Shown: positions 1 to 11,689, counted from the stretch's first letter. The stretch is 40,000 nt of DNA from Chrysomallon squamiferum (GCA_012295275.1 CM022674.1:13642364-13682363), one strand, 5' to 3'. Numbers and translations: made by a program. Notes: generated from the sequence alone by a model not told the origin.

Positions 1-1377
1 TGGACAGAAGTCAGATTTGATCCTGCAATCCATTACGTCTCACGTTATTGATTTATATTTCCCAACAGAGTGGAAGTGATTACAGAAATTATAAATCTGA
101 AAATCTGTTTCAAAAAAAAAAAAAAAAAATGTTATTACGTTTTTGGATAAACGGATAGACAAATAGAATAGATAAACAGATAGACAGAGATATGAACAGA
201 TAGATAAACAGCGAGGCAGATAAACACACAGACAAATAAACAGCAAGACAGACAGACATACAAAGACGCAGACAGGCATAAATATTTCAGATAGGCGAAT
301 AAAACGATTAGATGAAATTACGTAAAAAGAAGTTAGCTTTATTGTGACTGCAAGAAAACTTGTCTGAAAAACAAACAAAATTTATTTCTATTCAAACGTC
401 TCAAAAATAAACTTTTGTTATTGGGCGGGAGAGGTTGTTTACGATTCTGTCAGAATTCTGAATCTCAAAATTTGTTTTAATATTCGTTTGACAAAGACAC
501 GGTCTAAATTCGACAGAAAAATGTCACAATTTCAGATTCTTCAGAAACAGAAAAAAAAACCTAAATTTTTTTTTTTTTTAAATTTAATATCTTGAGAAAA
601 AGTTTGATCTAAGGTTGTTTAAAATGACTTTTTGGAAAGGGTTTACTTTAAAAAATGAAGCATATCAGTCTAAGGCTTGAAAAAAAGATTAACCGAATTG
701 TTTAATTTTCAAAAAATAAATAACAAGATTACTTAAATATTTTTTCTTTTTTTTTAATATTCTTGTTATTGAAAAAAATGATAAAAAAAAAAAAAAAAAA
801 AAAGTTAAATTCTTTTGACATACGTGAGAGAACAGATCACTCAAACTTTCTTTAATTTTCCAAAAAAAATTTAAAAATTATTTTGATTTTTCACAAATCA
901 AAACAGGAAAAATACTAAAATACTAACAGTGTCCAGATTTAATCAATAGAGTGAAAAGATGTAATGTTCTGACAAAAGTAAAACAATTTATGTTTTCATA
1001 AAGAAAAAAAATTATCAATATCTTTAATGTTTGCTTTCTAAAAAGATACTCGAAAATTTAATTTAATTTCTTATGAAAGTAAAACTATTTAGTTTTCCTC
1101 AAAGTAAAAGGAAAAAAAAAAGTTCTATCCAAAATTTTATTTAATCTCGGAAAAAAGAATGAGATTTAGTTGTATGATTCATTTTTCACTTTAAGATCAA
1201 ACAAACGAAAACAAAATGGTGAGATCAAATGATCATCTGCGCAAAAACGTTTATTTTATCACTTCCTGTGAGTTCCGAATGAACGCGAAAAACGAGTCGT
1301 TACGGAAACGAACGATGTTCCAATAGACTGGTTCTTTACAATGTTTTGTTTCGTGTAAAAACGGAAGCACAAAAGGG
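1..1377. other. AT-rich intergenic DNA, no gene seen
   Basis: The stretch is AT-rich with many A and T homopolymers (for example near 111-129, 783-803). A degenerate GATA/GACA tetranucleotide run lies at about 150-290. Open frames here are short and low-complexity. I see no exon, RNA gene or clear regulatory block. Confidence 0.7.
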
Positions 1378-1640
1378 GTGGCGTTTAATCTGGTTTATGT
1401 TTCTTTCTTTTTTCTTTTTCTTTCTTTTTCTTTTTCTCTCTTTTATTTCCCCTTCTTTTCATTTTTTCCCCCTTCTTTCGCTTTTATTCGTTCAATCTTC
1501 CTTTCATTAATCTTTTTGATGTTTTTAATTAACTTTCCTTTATTCTTTTGCTTCTCGTCTTTTTTTTTTTTTTTCTTTTTTTTTTTTTTTTCCTTCCTAA
1601 TTAAAATTTCTTTTTCTTTTAATTTTCTTTTCTAATTTTT
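1378..1640 (+). repeat. Polypyrimidine T/C-rich tract
   Basis: About 260 bp of TTTCT/TTTTC low-complexity sequence. It is open in one frame only because it encodes Phe/Ser/Leu monotony; it is not a gene. Confidence 0.8.
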
Positions 1641-1816
1641 GTGTTAATATTACTAATATTTATTATTACGACAACAAACCATAAAGGGAAAATAAGAAGG
1701 AAACGAAATACAATACATTGATATGTGTGCTTGTATGTGAACTGTGTGTGTGTATGTTTCAAACAAAATTAGTTTTAGTGGATAATAACAGGTTGAACAG
1801 ACACACACATGCCCAT

Positions 1817-1921
<105 letters not shown>

Positions 1922-2129
1922 ATATTTATGTGTATGTGTGTCTATATACACCGATATGTATGGCAGGCATTAAACTAAACCAAATCTTTTCACAATATTA
2001 TTTTGTTACATCTTCATACATAGCGGATCTATGTTTCAAGAACACTTCACCAAATTGGTATAATATATAAACAAAACAAAAATCGATTACGAAAAGAAAG
2101 GTACAAATCTGAAGACGCAATGATTCTGT

Positions 2130-2290
2130 TAACGTAAATACAGGCACGTGACTAATTCGCACTTTGCGGTCTTACCCGAGTTCGACATGTCCGCGCACGC
2201 GCTTATAGCCAGCTGTCGACGCACGACCTTCAAAAACTTCCATTGTAGTTCGTCCGGTTTTAAAATTTCCAGAATAAAAATGTAAGTACT
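2130..2290 (+). promoter_or_regulatory. GC-richer island, possible promoter or first exon
   Basis: Non-repetitive DNA with more C+G and CpG than its surroundings, including a CACGTG E-box near 2145 and a GTCCGCGCACGCGC stretch near 2188-2201. At 2282-2287 there is a perfect GTAAGT intron start. I infer a possible promoter plus non-coding first exon on the plus strand. No TATA box or coding start is evident, so this remains tentative. Confidence 0.3.
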
Positions 2291-2940
2291 CATATTTCTC
2301 GTATTTTATCAATTATACTGTTACTGAATTTTTCCTCTTGCTGTTTTAGAAGTATTCTGTTTTTAATTTACCGACGAAAAAATATCTTCAAAAACTCATC
2401 CAGGCAAAAAAAAAAAAGGCGTGTACTTTCAATAATATTTCATGTAGATCATCTATTTAACTTCATTTATGCAGAATTATATAATTAATGCCCAACAAAA
2501 AACAACGACTTTTTAGCGTTCCCAAAATTCATCTGGTAAATTCTGTAAACAAACGATTATCGTCTCGTTTGTGGTCACGTGATTAAATACTGCAATTTGA
2601 TTGGATGTTAATTTTTATTCTACTTCAGTATATTAAATGTTTATAATTATATCTGTAAATAATTAATTACCAATAAATTTAGCTAAGGAAGAATTTTAAT
2701 TTCATGCAAGGAACCTGATATGCGGAAAATGTCCCAGGGTTTTCTTGCTTTTCAAGATGTGATGATTTAATAAACTTCGATCTCAATATTTGTTTTAATA
2801 AAGCTTGAAACAAACAGACCGCAATTTACAGGAATTTTCGGAACATAAAGTCGCTTATTTGATCAAGTTATCATCATAAATATTACATTATTTTTTTTTT
2901 TTTCCCCATGTTGTTTCCAGTTCTCCAGAAATAATTTTAA
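2291..2940. other. AT-rich DNA without recognisable features
   Basis: Complex but AT-rich sequence with no frame of note and no tandem repeat. I see nothing in it beyond short A and T runs. Confidence 0.6.
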
Positions 2941-3019
2941 TATGGGTACCACTTTTTCTTTTCTTTCTTTTCTCTTCTTATATCTTATTATTTTTCTGTT
3001 ACATATCTACTACACTCAA

Positions 3020-3540
3020 AAACACAGACACACACACACACACACAACGCACACAAATACACACACACACAACGCACACAAATACACACACACAACGCAC
3101 ACAAATACACACACACACAAATACACACACACAACACACACACACACATACACATACACACATACACAACGCACACAAATACACACACACACAACACACA
3201 CAATTACACACACATACACAACGCCCACAAATACACACATACACACAACGCACACAGATACACACACATACACAACGCACACAACACACAACGCACACAA
3301 ATACACACATACACATACACAACGCACACAAATACACACATACACATACACAAACACACACACACACACACACACATACACACACATACACAACGCACAC
3401 AAATACACACACACACAACGCACACAAATACACACACACATACACAACGCACACAAATACACACACACACACAACGCACACAAATACACACACACACACA
3501 ACGCACACAAAACACACACACACACACACACATACACTTA
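3020..3540. repeat. CA-rich minisatellite
   Basis: About 520 bp built from a recurring unit of roughly 20-30 bp, of the form ACGCACACAAATACACACAC, with variable CA and CATA spacers. The regular ACGCACACAAATA core separates it from a plain (CA)n run. Long frames through it on both strands (His/Thr or Cys/Val) are translation artefacts. Confidence 0.9.
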
Positions 3541-3900
3541 TGAACATACTGATAACGAAGATTTAGGGACGGGAGTATTCTAGCTATACGTTAGTCCTTT
3601 CTCCGGTTCCGCGCCTAACCTGGTTTGTTGTATCAACATACTTATATTGTAATTGCCAGCGTACTCCATTGATTGGGCTGACTCGTGTTTGAACTCGAAC
3701 ATCCATCTTGCTGGGAAAGTGATATTCGCAGACGATAGCTAACTGTAATTCTTCGCGTGTATATTTCTCATATTTCGCGCCATCCCAGCCCGCCTGCAGT
3801 CTGCCTTTTTTGTTTTCCCAGCAATCCGCTGTCGTTTCGTTTGAGCAGACGTACTCTGGTACATTCCACTAGTAAACAGTTTCCTTTTCTTTCTGTTTTA
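3541..3900. other. Unique, moderately GC-rich block
   Basis: Non-repetitive sequence between the CA minisatellite and an AT-rich repeat, with CpG dinucleotides and a CCATCTTG motif near 3703. No open frame or splice pair stands out. It could be regulatory, but nothing here decides it. Confidence 0.35.
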
Positions 3901-3990
3901 TAATTATCTTATTTGTTTTCATATAATTTTTTTCCTGTAATAGCATGATTAAAAAAAAAGAAATAAAATATATATATATATATATTACTT

Positions 3991-4091
3991 TCTTCTTTTT
4001 TTTGGCATAATCAAGCTAATGCAAACTTTATATTTATTTATTATCCAAATAACTATATATATATATATATATATAGAAAATATGCGATATA

Positions 4092-4122
<31 letters not shown>

Positions 4123-4170
4123 GGCATAATCAAGCTAATGCAAAATTTATATTTATTTATTATCCAAATA

Positions 4171-4206
<36 letters not shown>

Positions 4207-4210
4207 TTTG
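3991..4210 (+). repeat. Two-copy tandem duplication with AT tracts
   Basis: A segment starting TTTGGCATAATCAAGC and ending ATCCAAATAACTA occurs at about 4001-4055 and again at 4120-4175, offset by 119 bp and nearly identical. Each copy is preceded by a T run and followed by (TA)n. The second TA run ends in TAGTTATTTG, the reverse complement of the CAAATAACTA before it, so the end of copy 2 can fold into a hairpin. Confidence 0.9.
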
Positions 4211-5200
4211 TCTTTAATCAAACTGGAATCTGTGACTGACGAGTCGATGTAATAAGACACAAATTGAAAACAGCGGTCTGCTCATTAAAATACTTAGCTG
4301 CATCTCCCTTGTTTACTTAATCACGTCTTATTTACCCTGTGTGTATTATATGTAAATATGTTACCTACTTGCTGTATGTAATATCGGGATGTATTCTCTA
4401 CACCGGTATAGATTTTTAAATTAGTGTATTCATGTTTGTCGACATTTACTCTTTGTAATATCAAATAAAAACTTCAGGAAACCATCTTGTACAAATTTAA
4501 TTATGTGTGTGGTTTTTTTAGAAAATGCATCGAATTTAAATAAAGTTTTAATATTTTTTTTTAATAAAGTAAGGAAAGAATGAATGGATAAGTGAATGAA
4601 TGAAAGAAAGTAGAAAAGCATGATCGATAGAAGCAAAGGTAGATAGTCAAAAAAAAAAAAACTATTTCAAAAACTTATACAATCAAAAAAAAAAAAAAAA
4701 AAAGAAAGAAAAAAAAAAGAAGAAAAAAAAAATGAAACTAGAAAGATAAAAGCTGACAACAAAATGAAGAATATAAAAATACAGTTCGTAAATAAACAAA
4801 TAAACAAACACAAAAATAGATCAACGGACTGAATAAAGAAACAAATTGCGGAAAGATAGATAATTAAAAATGAATGTTACTAATCTATAAGCAGGTATAT
4901 GGTTTCACTAAATGGGATTGTCTTTCTGCTATAACCATAAATCCTAAAAATAATAACAGCAAAAAAAAAAAAAAAAACGCTCTTTTTGCACTTAATAATC
5001 GTTAATATATTCAGATGTCGTTCGTTTTTTTTTTTTTTTTTTCGTTGAGAGTACATACAGGTAGCGAGGGAGTTGTAAATTTCCATTCTGACGTCATAAA
5101 AGAAAAACCATGGTTTCGCATTTATTAATAATTTATATTTATTTATTACTTCCACTTTAAGACATATAGAGAGAAAGAAGGGATAGATAGACATAGAAGA
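4211..5200. other. AT-rich intergenic DNA
   Basis: AT-rich sequence with A-rich runs (4650-4735, 4960-4977) and T runs (5026-5042). A single perfect CRE palindrome TGACGTCA lies at 5089-5096. No gene is recognisable. Confidence 0.6.
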
Positions 5201-5204
5201 GAGG

Positions 5205-5216
5205 GATGGATGGATG

Positions 5217-5255
<39 letters not shown>
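5205..5255. repeat. (GGAT)n followed by (GA)n
   Basis: Four to five GGAT units run directly into a GA dinucleotide tract ending near 5254. Confidence 0.95.
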
Positions 5256-5256
<1 letters not shown>

Positions 5257-5579
5257 AGGAATACTCGAAGATACGTAAATACACGGACAGATAACAGATT
5301 AATCTACGACTGTATGTAATAACAATTTCACCCAATAATTTACTACACATTTTTACCACTGCACAGTTATAATCAATCTACAGTCTTATAAACGCGTGTT
5401 CGGTTCATTAACTCGTGGTATATGGGTTCGAATGACATCAGGGGGATGTCAGTTATCACTTTTTGTAAAACATGAGCAGATGTCGGATTCTCGCAAAGAT
5501 CACAGTCTATACGTTTATTTATTTTCATTACTTGTTACACTCTGTTCAGGTTTCTTTCATATTTTGTTTTATTTTCCAG

Positions 5580-5697
5580 TTCTAGACTCGGGAGGAGCCA
5601 AGGGTGTTGTTTTTTTTCTAAGGGAGGCGCACGTAGTCACCGGATGTTTACTCGCATAAAAAGTGCCCGTATGAAAAAGTGATCGATCTTAGTTCTG
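5580..5697 (+). other. Exon-like interval, non-coding candidate
   Basis: A strong 3' splice site (T-rich tract ending TTTTCCAG at 5579) and a strong 5' splice site (CTG followed by GTAAGTG at 5698) bound a 118-nt interval. All three plus frames contain a stop, so if it is an exon it is a 5' UTR or lncRNA exon. The putative donor runs straight into a (TTTA)n tract. Splice-like sites arise by chance in T-rich DNA, so confidence is low. Confidence 0.2.
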
Positions 5698-5702
5698 GTA
5701 AG

Positions 5703-5705
5703 TGT

Positions 5706-5740
<35 letters not shown>

Positions 5741-5741
5741 T
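5703..5741. repeat. (TTTA)n microsatellite
   Basis: Nine to ten perfect TTTA units. Confidence 0.97.
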
Positions 5742-5809
5742 GCTCCAAATAGGCTCTTGACTAAAATCTGGAATAAACTCCCTGTTTAAAAAAAGTACTA
5801 ATGCATTAA

Positions 5810-5827
5810 CAACAACAACAACAACAA

Positions 5828-5883
<56 letters not shown>

Positions 5884-5887
5884 CATC

Positions 5888-5920
<33 letters not shown>

Positions 5921-5960
5921 AATAATAATAATAATAATAATAGTAATAATAGTAATAATT
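5810..5960. repeat. (AAC)n-(CAGCAA)n-(AAC)n-(AAT)n compound repeat
   Basis: AAC units change to a CAGCAA hexamer array, back to AAC, and then to AAT/AGT. The poly-Leu and poly-Cys frames on the minus strand come from this tract and are not genes. Confidence 0.95.
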
Positions 5961-6260
5961 TATAAAGGACCTCTTTTACTGCTATCCCAGATTCTTTATT
6001 TCGCCGAAAACCCACGAAATGTTCCGAATAACCTTTTCCCAAATGCCATCCTCCGAAACCTTCCGAAATAATTCTCAGAAGTGAATTAGGAACTGTAATA
6101 ATTGTTTTAATCAAAACTGCCTCGAAGCAAAGCGACAGTTTTCTTATTATTTCTGAGGTCTCCAAGTTAGAAGTTCTTTATAAAAACACGACCAGAAATT
6201 CACTCGATGAGAATTTTTAGCGTGTATAATAATATGCTATTTCTTATTGATCCTAAACCC

Positions 6261-6291
6261 TTATCTGTCTGTCTGTCTGTCTATCTAGCTA

Positions 6292-6340
<49 letters not shown>

Positions 6341-6420
6341 ATGTATGTATGTATGTATGTACGTATATATGTATGTATGTGTATGTATGTCTATCTATGT
6401 ATATATCTAACTATATGTAG
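6261..6420. repeat. (TCTG)n followed by (TATG)n
   Basis: A TCTG tetranucleotide run to about 6340 continues as degenerate TATG/TATC repeats to about 6420. Confidence 0.95.
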
Positions 6421-6521
6421 GTCTACATACACATACAGACTGTTACCATAGGACAAACAAACATATATACATGTCTATAGATATAAAGATACAGATATAT
6501 ATACCTACAGTAACATTGTGA

Positions 6522-6690
6522 AGCTAGGGATTCTGCGAAAATTCCTAAAACTTTGAGGGAATTCGTGAAATTACATATTCACCAAATCATCTGAATTTTC
6601 TAGGGATTTCATAAAATCACGTAAAATTTCTAGGGATTTCCTGAAATCGCTGAGAGTTCCAGAAATTTCGTGCAATTACTCCAGATTATG
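6522..6690 (+). repeat. Degenerate minisatellite, unit about 28-30 bp
   Basis: The motif TTCTAGGGATTTC followed by an A-rich GAAATC or AAAATCACG segment recurs with drift from about 6526 to 6680. The two clearest copies start near 6597 and 6628. Confidence 0.6.
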
Positions 6691-6739
6691 CTCCAGTTAC
6701 TTCGCTAACTTCCTCATCGTGGTTTATTACCAACTACTA

Positions 6740-6820
6740 CAGTATCATGTCGCCCACGTCGGGAATCGAACGAACCGACTGCGACATCTGTTAGCGTTAA
6801 CCTATGCGTGGCTAATCGTA
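6740..6820 (-). mobile_element. tRNA-derived SINE head (minus strand)
   Basis: Read on the minus strand, a B box GTTCGATTC (6763-6771) matches the pol III consensus GWTCRANNC perfectly. About 33 nt upstream is a decayed A box TAGCCACGCAT (6804-6814, 9 of 11 consensus positions). The intervening GGTTAACGCTAACAGATGTCG has the spacing of a tRNA D-arm and anticodon region, but no intact cloverleaf is present. I interpret it as the 5' part of a tRNA-derived SINE; an old tRNA pseudogene is the alternative. Confidence 0.6.
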
Positions 6821-7015
6821 TTAATACTTAATGTCAGTCTGTAATGCGCTTTATTCGTAACGTCATTACAAAATAACAGTTCACTGGAATGTACAATTTT
6901 CCTTACCGTACGTAACGTTTACACGTGAATATGCAACGCTTCACTGAAAGCATTAATCTCATAAACATAACACGTATAGTTGTTTTTGTAATGTTCTTTG
7001 TGCATAATTCTTGTA

Positions 7016-7021
<6 letters not shown>

Positions 7022-7050
<29 letters not shown>

Positions 7051-7052
7051 AT
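7022..7052. repeat. (TG)n microsatellite
   Basis: About 14 TG units. Confidence 0.95.
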
Positions 7053-7175
7053 CTGTCTGACTCTCTTTATCAAGCGCATAACACATAAACGTCAGAATGA
7101 ATTTGCATTCACAAAAACATAACTATTCACATAATTATATACAAACATACCTCTGTAACTGTTGATACCACCGTT

Positions 7176-7181
7176 CTACTT

Positions 7182-7219
<38 letters not shown>

Positions 7220-7350
7220 GCTACTACTACTACTACTACCTCTACTACTACTACTACTACCTCTACTACTACTTCTACCTCTACTACAACAACTACTACT
7301 ACTAATTAATACTACTGTTACTGCTGCCTCAACTACTACTACAACTAACA
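7176..7350. repeat. (CTA)n trinucleotide repeat
   Basis: CTA units interrupted by CTT, CTG and CTC variants. The poly-Ser/Val minus-strand frame over it is an artefact. Confidence 0.95.
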
Positions 7351-7359
7351 ACAACTATT

Positions 7360-8040
7360 ACGTGAAAGAAATTTCTTCAGATCCGTGAACTGTCTCTAAT
7401 CATCATGGACGAAGGTGAGACTGTTCAGACATTATTATATAAACTATCAGGTTATAAATACAGCGAACAGAACCACATAACTATTATCCACTTTTCATCA
7501 CCAATTATTTCGAAGAAGAAAAAAAGAAAAAAGAAAAAAGAAAAGAAAAACATTAATTAATTTCATCATATTAGAAGCTCATCTGCTTGTCTGAAACCAA
7601 GGTCGTTGCGGTCTTAATTTTCACGTAATGCCATAATTTGTTTATTTAAAAATTAACAAGCTTCGTCTGTATTTTGAGTTGTAAATGGAGAGAGAAGGGT
7701 CGCATGTTTGAAACACGCAGTTTTAATGGATGCAGTAGACGCCATTTTCCTTAGACACGACCCTGATTATGGTACAAGGGTGTATGTCTTATTTAAAAAA
7801 AAAAAAGATGTCAGGTATGTTTAATAACACAGCTTGAGAAGAATATAATTACTGCGTAATTAATTCCGAGACAGACTCCGAGAGTCGCTAATCAATGTGC
7901 ACGCGTTTCCATAGAAACCATTCATGCGGAGTGTTATATGTGTACACGGAAGTGTCTGACACCCGTCTCTTCCACGCAAACACAAAATTAAAAAAACTCG
8001 TTTTGTAAAATAAATTTTGACGACATTTCTATAATATAAT
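7360..8040. other. Unique AT-rich DNA
   Basis: Complex sequence with A-rich patches (7515-7550, 7795-7806). Around 7870-7960 it is less AT-rich. I see no coding exon or RNA gene. Confidence 0.55.
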
Positions 8041-8061
8041 TTTATGTCTGTATGTAGTGTT

Positions 8062-8530
8062 TATATATGTATGTATGTACGTATGTCTATAGATGTCCCT
8101 GTTTTGTTTGTGTGACTATGTTTTGTTTTTGTTTTGAAGATTTGGAAAAAAAAGCACCTTTTTATTTGTTATGTATTGGACTTTAGAAAATACAAAATAA
8201 ACCCACTGAAAAACAGTAGTTTATCAGTACCATTACCATATATAGCTGCTGCTACATACATACATACCATATATATACGGTTGTAGGAAAAAAAAAATGG
8301 CACCTCATTTATTTTATATATATATATGGGTATATGTACGAATGGATGCACGAAGGTGTGTGTGTGTTTACGTATGTACGTAGTATATGTGTGCATGTAT
8401 GTGTATTTGTATGAATATATGTGTATGTACATATGTCTATAGATGTCCCTGTTTTCGTTTTGTTTTTTAAAGTATGTATTGGATAGAAAATAAAACCACT
8501 GAAAAATTAGCTGTTGCTCCTACCATTACT
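8062..8530 (+). repeat. Two-copy direct repeat, offset 350 bp
   Basis: The string TATGTCTATAGATGTCCCTG occurs at 8083-8102 and 8433-8452. In both places it is preceded by TATG repeats and followed, after a variable T-rich gap, by TGTATTGGA and CCACTGAAAAA. The flanks differ by indels, so this is an old segmental duplication with microsatellite expansion inside it. Confidence 0.75.
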
Positions 8531-8639
8531 ACCACTACTACTACTACTACTACTATTATTAGTATTATTAGTATTACTAGTATTGTTACTATTGTTATTA
8601 TTGTTATTATTGTTATTATTGTTGTCTGGTTACTTATAG

Positions 8640-9075
8640 TTAAATGAGGCTGATGTCGTGAACGGTTTTTAACAAGGGTGTGGGCGAGCGTCGAATTTGT
8701 GTTATTTGATCGCCATTTGTAATCTAATTAGTCCCCTCTCCGGATGTATTCGTGCGCGGCGCGCTTCCCTCTCGGACTGAAAACAAAAGGTGCTTCCGAT
8801 CATTTACGAAGTTACGTGCACGCCGGGGGAGCCTGGGTAATTTCTTTATCTGGTTACGTAGCGTGGTAGCAGGTTTGTTTACAAGTCAGCTAATTGAATT
8901 AACTCATCGTCGTGTTTGTTTTTGTCCTTAAGTAGACAAACGCGCGAGCGAGCGAGCGAGCGAGCGAGCGAGCTCAGACGGGCCAAAGAACGTACTCCTT
9001 TTCTGGCGTGTTAATTAGGTCATTGGCCAGCGCGTTTACAGGGAAGTTCAGCAAACAAACTGACGGATCAAAGGG
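8640..9075. promoter_or_regulatory. CpG-containing unique block, candidate cis-regulatory region
   Basis: A 430-bp stretch of complex sequence clearly richer in G+C than its flanks, containing several homeodomain-type TAATTA cores (8725-8730, 9012-9017), GCGCGGCGCGC near 8754-8764 and a (GCGA)n run at 8945-8972. No frame looks coding. I infer an enhancer or CpG-island-like element; comparison with a related genome would decide it. Confidence 0.35.
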
Positions 9076-9648
9076 GGGCGAAAAGGACTCTACGGGTGGG
9101 TGGGGTGAATTTTGAGATAGGAAATAGGTGTGGGTTTGGTGTATGTTTATTTTTATGTTTTTAATAGTTTTATTTTTGACGAAAGGAATTTAGAGATTAA
9201 GGAATTGCTGCAGTGTTTTGTCTAGTTGTGTTTAAATATTTGTTTTTCGCTGGCGAGCTTTCGATAACAAGCAAAATGAATGCAGAGTTTTGTTTCGTTC
9301 TTCAGAAGCGAAATATTTGGTTTAGTTCTGTAAACAAATTAAAACATTAGATAAAAGATAAAAGTCAGCTAAGAAAAGCGAAGAAATTGCTGCCAAAATG
9401 TTTTGCGATACTATCTGTTTTACAACTGTTAAATATTTACAGAATTTTGTTTGTTAAAGCCTCCTTCTAGCAATAAGAACAAACTGTTTTTCTTAATTTT
9501 TTGTATAATATTTACAGACCTCCAAGAAAATGTTTTAGTTATTTGTAGACATTGCGATGCGAATAAAGAATTCAGTTTATTTTGCAGTCTTGCCAGTCTT
9601 TCTCATAAACATCATCATCATCATTGGTAGCAGTAGCAGTAGTTCTTG

Positions 9649-9649
<1 letters not shown>

Positions 9650-9691
<42 letters not shown>

Positions 9692-9696
9692 TTATT
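9650..9696. repeat. (ATT)n microsatellite
   Basis: Fourteen or more ATT units. Confidence 0.95.
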
Positions 9697-9789
9697 ATAT
9701 AGGTATGATTGATAATTATAATTGATATAATCATAATTAAAAAAATTAAAAATTCGCAAGTAATGACTAATATAGATCTTAACCAATAA

Positions 9790-9792
<3 letters not shown>

Positions 9793-9885
<93 letters not shown>
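9793..9885. repeat. (TC)n microsatellite
   Basis: About 46 uninterrupted TC units; the Glu/Arg minus-strand frames come from it. Confidence 0.98.
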
Positions 9886-9888
<3 letters not shown>

Positions 9889-9959
9889 CTTTTGAATTTT
9901 CTTTTCTTTCTCTGCGACTGTCTTACAACTACCAATCTCCTCTTCTGCTGATCCTTTGG

Positions 9960-11340
9960 TTACTTTTTTTTTCCCCGCAGAGATTTCTTTTTGTGAAAAC
10001 AAATCCCAAGAAAGCAACGAAAAAGTAGCAATCTCAAATTATTTTTTTCTAATACTTAAAACTTTGCATTTACATTTTTCTAATTTATTTTCTGTCAACG
10101 GGGGAGTATCGTCTTTGAGAAATTCCCGTTTCTTCTACATCGTCATCTTCTTTTTCAGTATCTTCTTACAATGTGTCTCCTTTCTTCAAATGTCTGTTAT
10201 CATCATCATCACAGTCATCACAGTCATCGTTTTTATCATCATCATCATCATTATCATCATTATGTTAATACTTAATCTGTTAAGATATTTCCAATGATAG
10301 TCACAATTGGCCTATACGGTTATTATATTTGTCACTTGCATATGGTTTCTGTAAGATGTCAAATGAAAAAATAAAATAAAAAAATAAAAATCCCTGAATT
10401 TAAAATAACGTAATCTTACTGTCTAAAAAAAATTACATCAGTTTTATTTTTGTTTTGAAAAACGTCAAACTCACAGTAGCTGTGTTTATATTAAAGTCTA
10501 TTGCTGTCTAATAGACAGTTCCCGGATCGCTATAAATAATCCGGTTATATCTTCATCTTTTTTGTATTTTTATATATTTTTTTTAAATTAATATTTCTCA
10601 ATATTTATTGATTTTTTTTTTCCCACCCTTCTTCTTCATTTCATTTTTATTTATGACAAACAGATCGTAAAATTAATATCTGAATGGGAGAAATATGAAA
10701 TATGAAGCGTGTACGCTGTGATATTCTATTTTGTTTAATAATTTATACCACCCCCAGTGCACTTACTAAAGCCTTCAGCTGACAACTCCAGCTAGGGATG
10801 TGTGTTTAATACTGATAATTTGAACAAGAAGAAAACACTTTATTTCACTTTGTATCTTTAGGGCTTTTTATTTCATTTTATTTTCTTTTTTTTTTTTTCT
10901 TTGTGTTCTTTTTTTTTTCTTTTCTTTTTTTTTTTTTTTTTTTTTAATTATTATCATATGAGATCATGTTAAGAACAAAGATATCGAAGTCAAGTTTTTT
11001 TTTATCTGCGAATGATATTGAATAGGCAGATTTTAAAAAGGTGTATGTTTGTTATGATGTGGTGTAAACTGATTAAAGTATTTATTATTGTTTTTGTTGT
11101 TGCTATTATTATTATTTATATATTAATTATTTTATATTATTTTATTTCTTATTTATTTAAAAAAAAATGTTGTCTCTGTTTCAGTCTCTTTCTCCCCTTT
11201 TCTTTGTGTCTATGTGAACATCTGTCCTCAATCTATCTACCTACCTACCTACCTACCTATCTGTCTGTCTATCCATCTATATATATATAAAATCTACTAT
11301 ATATAATTATCTGTATATCTACTTTTTAAGAGTATCTTTT
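9960..11340. other. AT-rich intergenic DNA with short repeats
   Basis: T-rich sequence containing (ATC)n at about 10198-10262, poly-T near 10880-10945 and (CTAC)n at about 11233-11260. No gene is recognisable; the open frames are hydrophobic low-complexity artefacts. Confidence 0.65.
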
Positions 11341-11689
11341 AGTCTTTAGGTGGCAATATAATAATAATAAAATCATTTTCATCATTTTCATCATCATCAT
11401 CATCACCACCATCATTATCATAATCTAATAACAGTAATTTTATCCAATCTCTAGACAGATCTTTTTTTTGCCCCAAAGGAAAAAAAAAAGAGAGAGAGAA
11501 AAAAAAAAACCCACTCGACACACTTTGATAAAGAAAGTGAATCAATTTATGCTAGCAATCTGAACGTACCAAAGGCTAACTGGTTAGAAAGAAGCCATGA
11601 GCGATCTAATTAATAAAATAAAATAAAAACGCAACGGAACGGAAACTGTAGGTGATTTCTTTTTCATGTCCATCACTGCAAGTGGCATT

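Noticed and set aside
2942-3583. 213-codon ATG-started frame with a hydrophobic, signal-peptide-like beginning and a His/Thr repeat body
   Set aside because: The body is the CA minisatellite translated; comparable frames exist on the opposite strand. The hydrophobic start is T-rich DNA. No evidence of a gene.
5400-5450. GGGTTCGAATG as a tRNA B box
   Set aside because: It misses the final C of the consensus and no A box lies upstream at suitable distance.
5806-6165. 119-codon minus frame ending in poly-Leu and poly-Cys
   Set aside because: Produced by the AAC/CAGCAA/AAT repeat; the remaining part has no recognisable domain.
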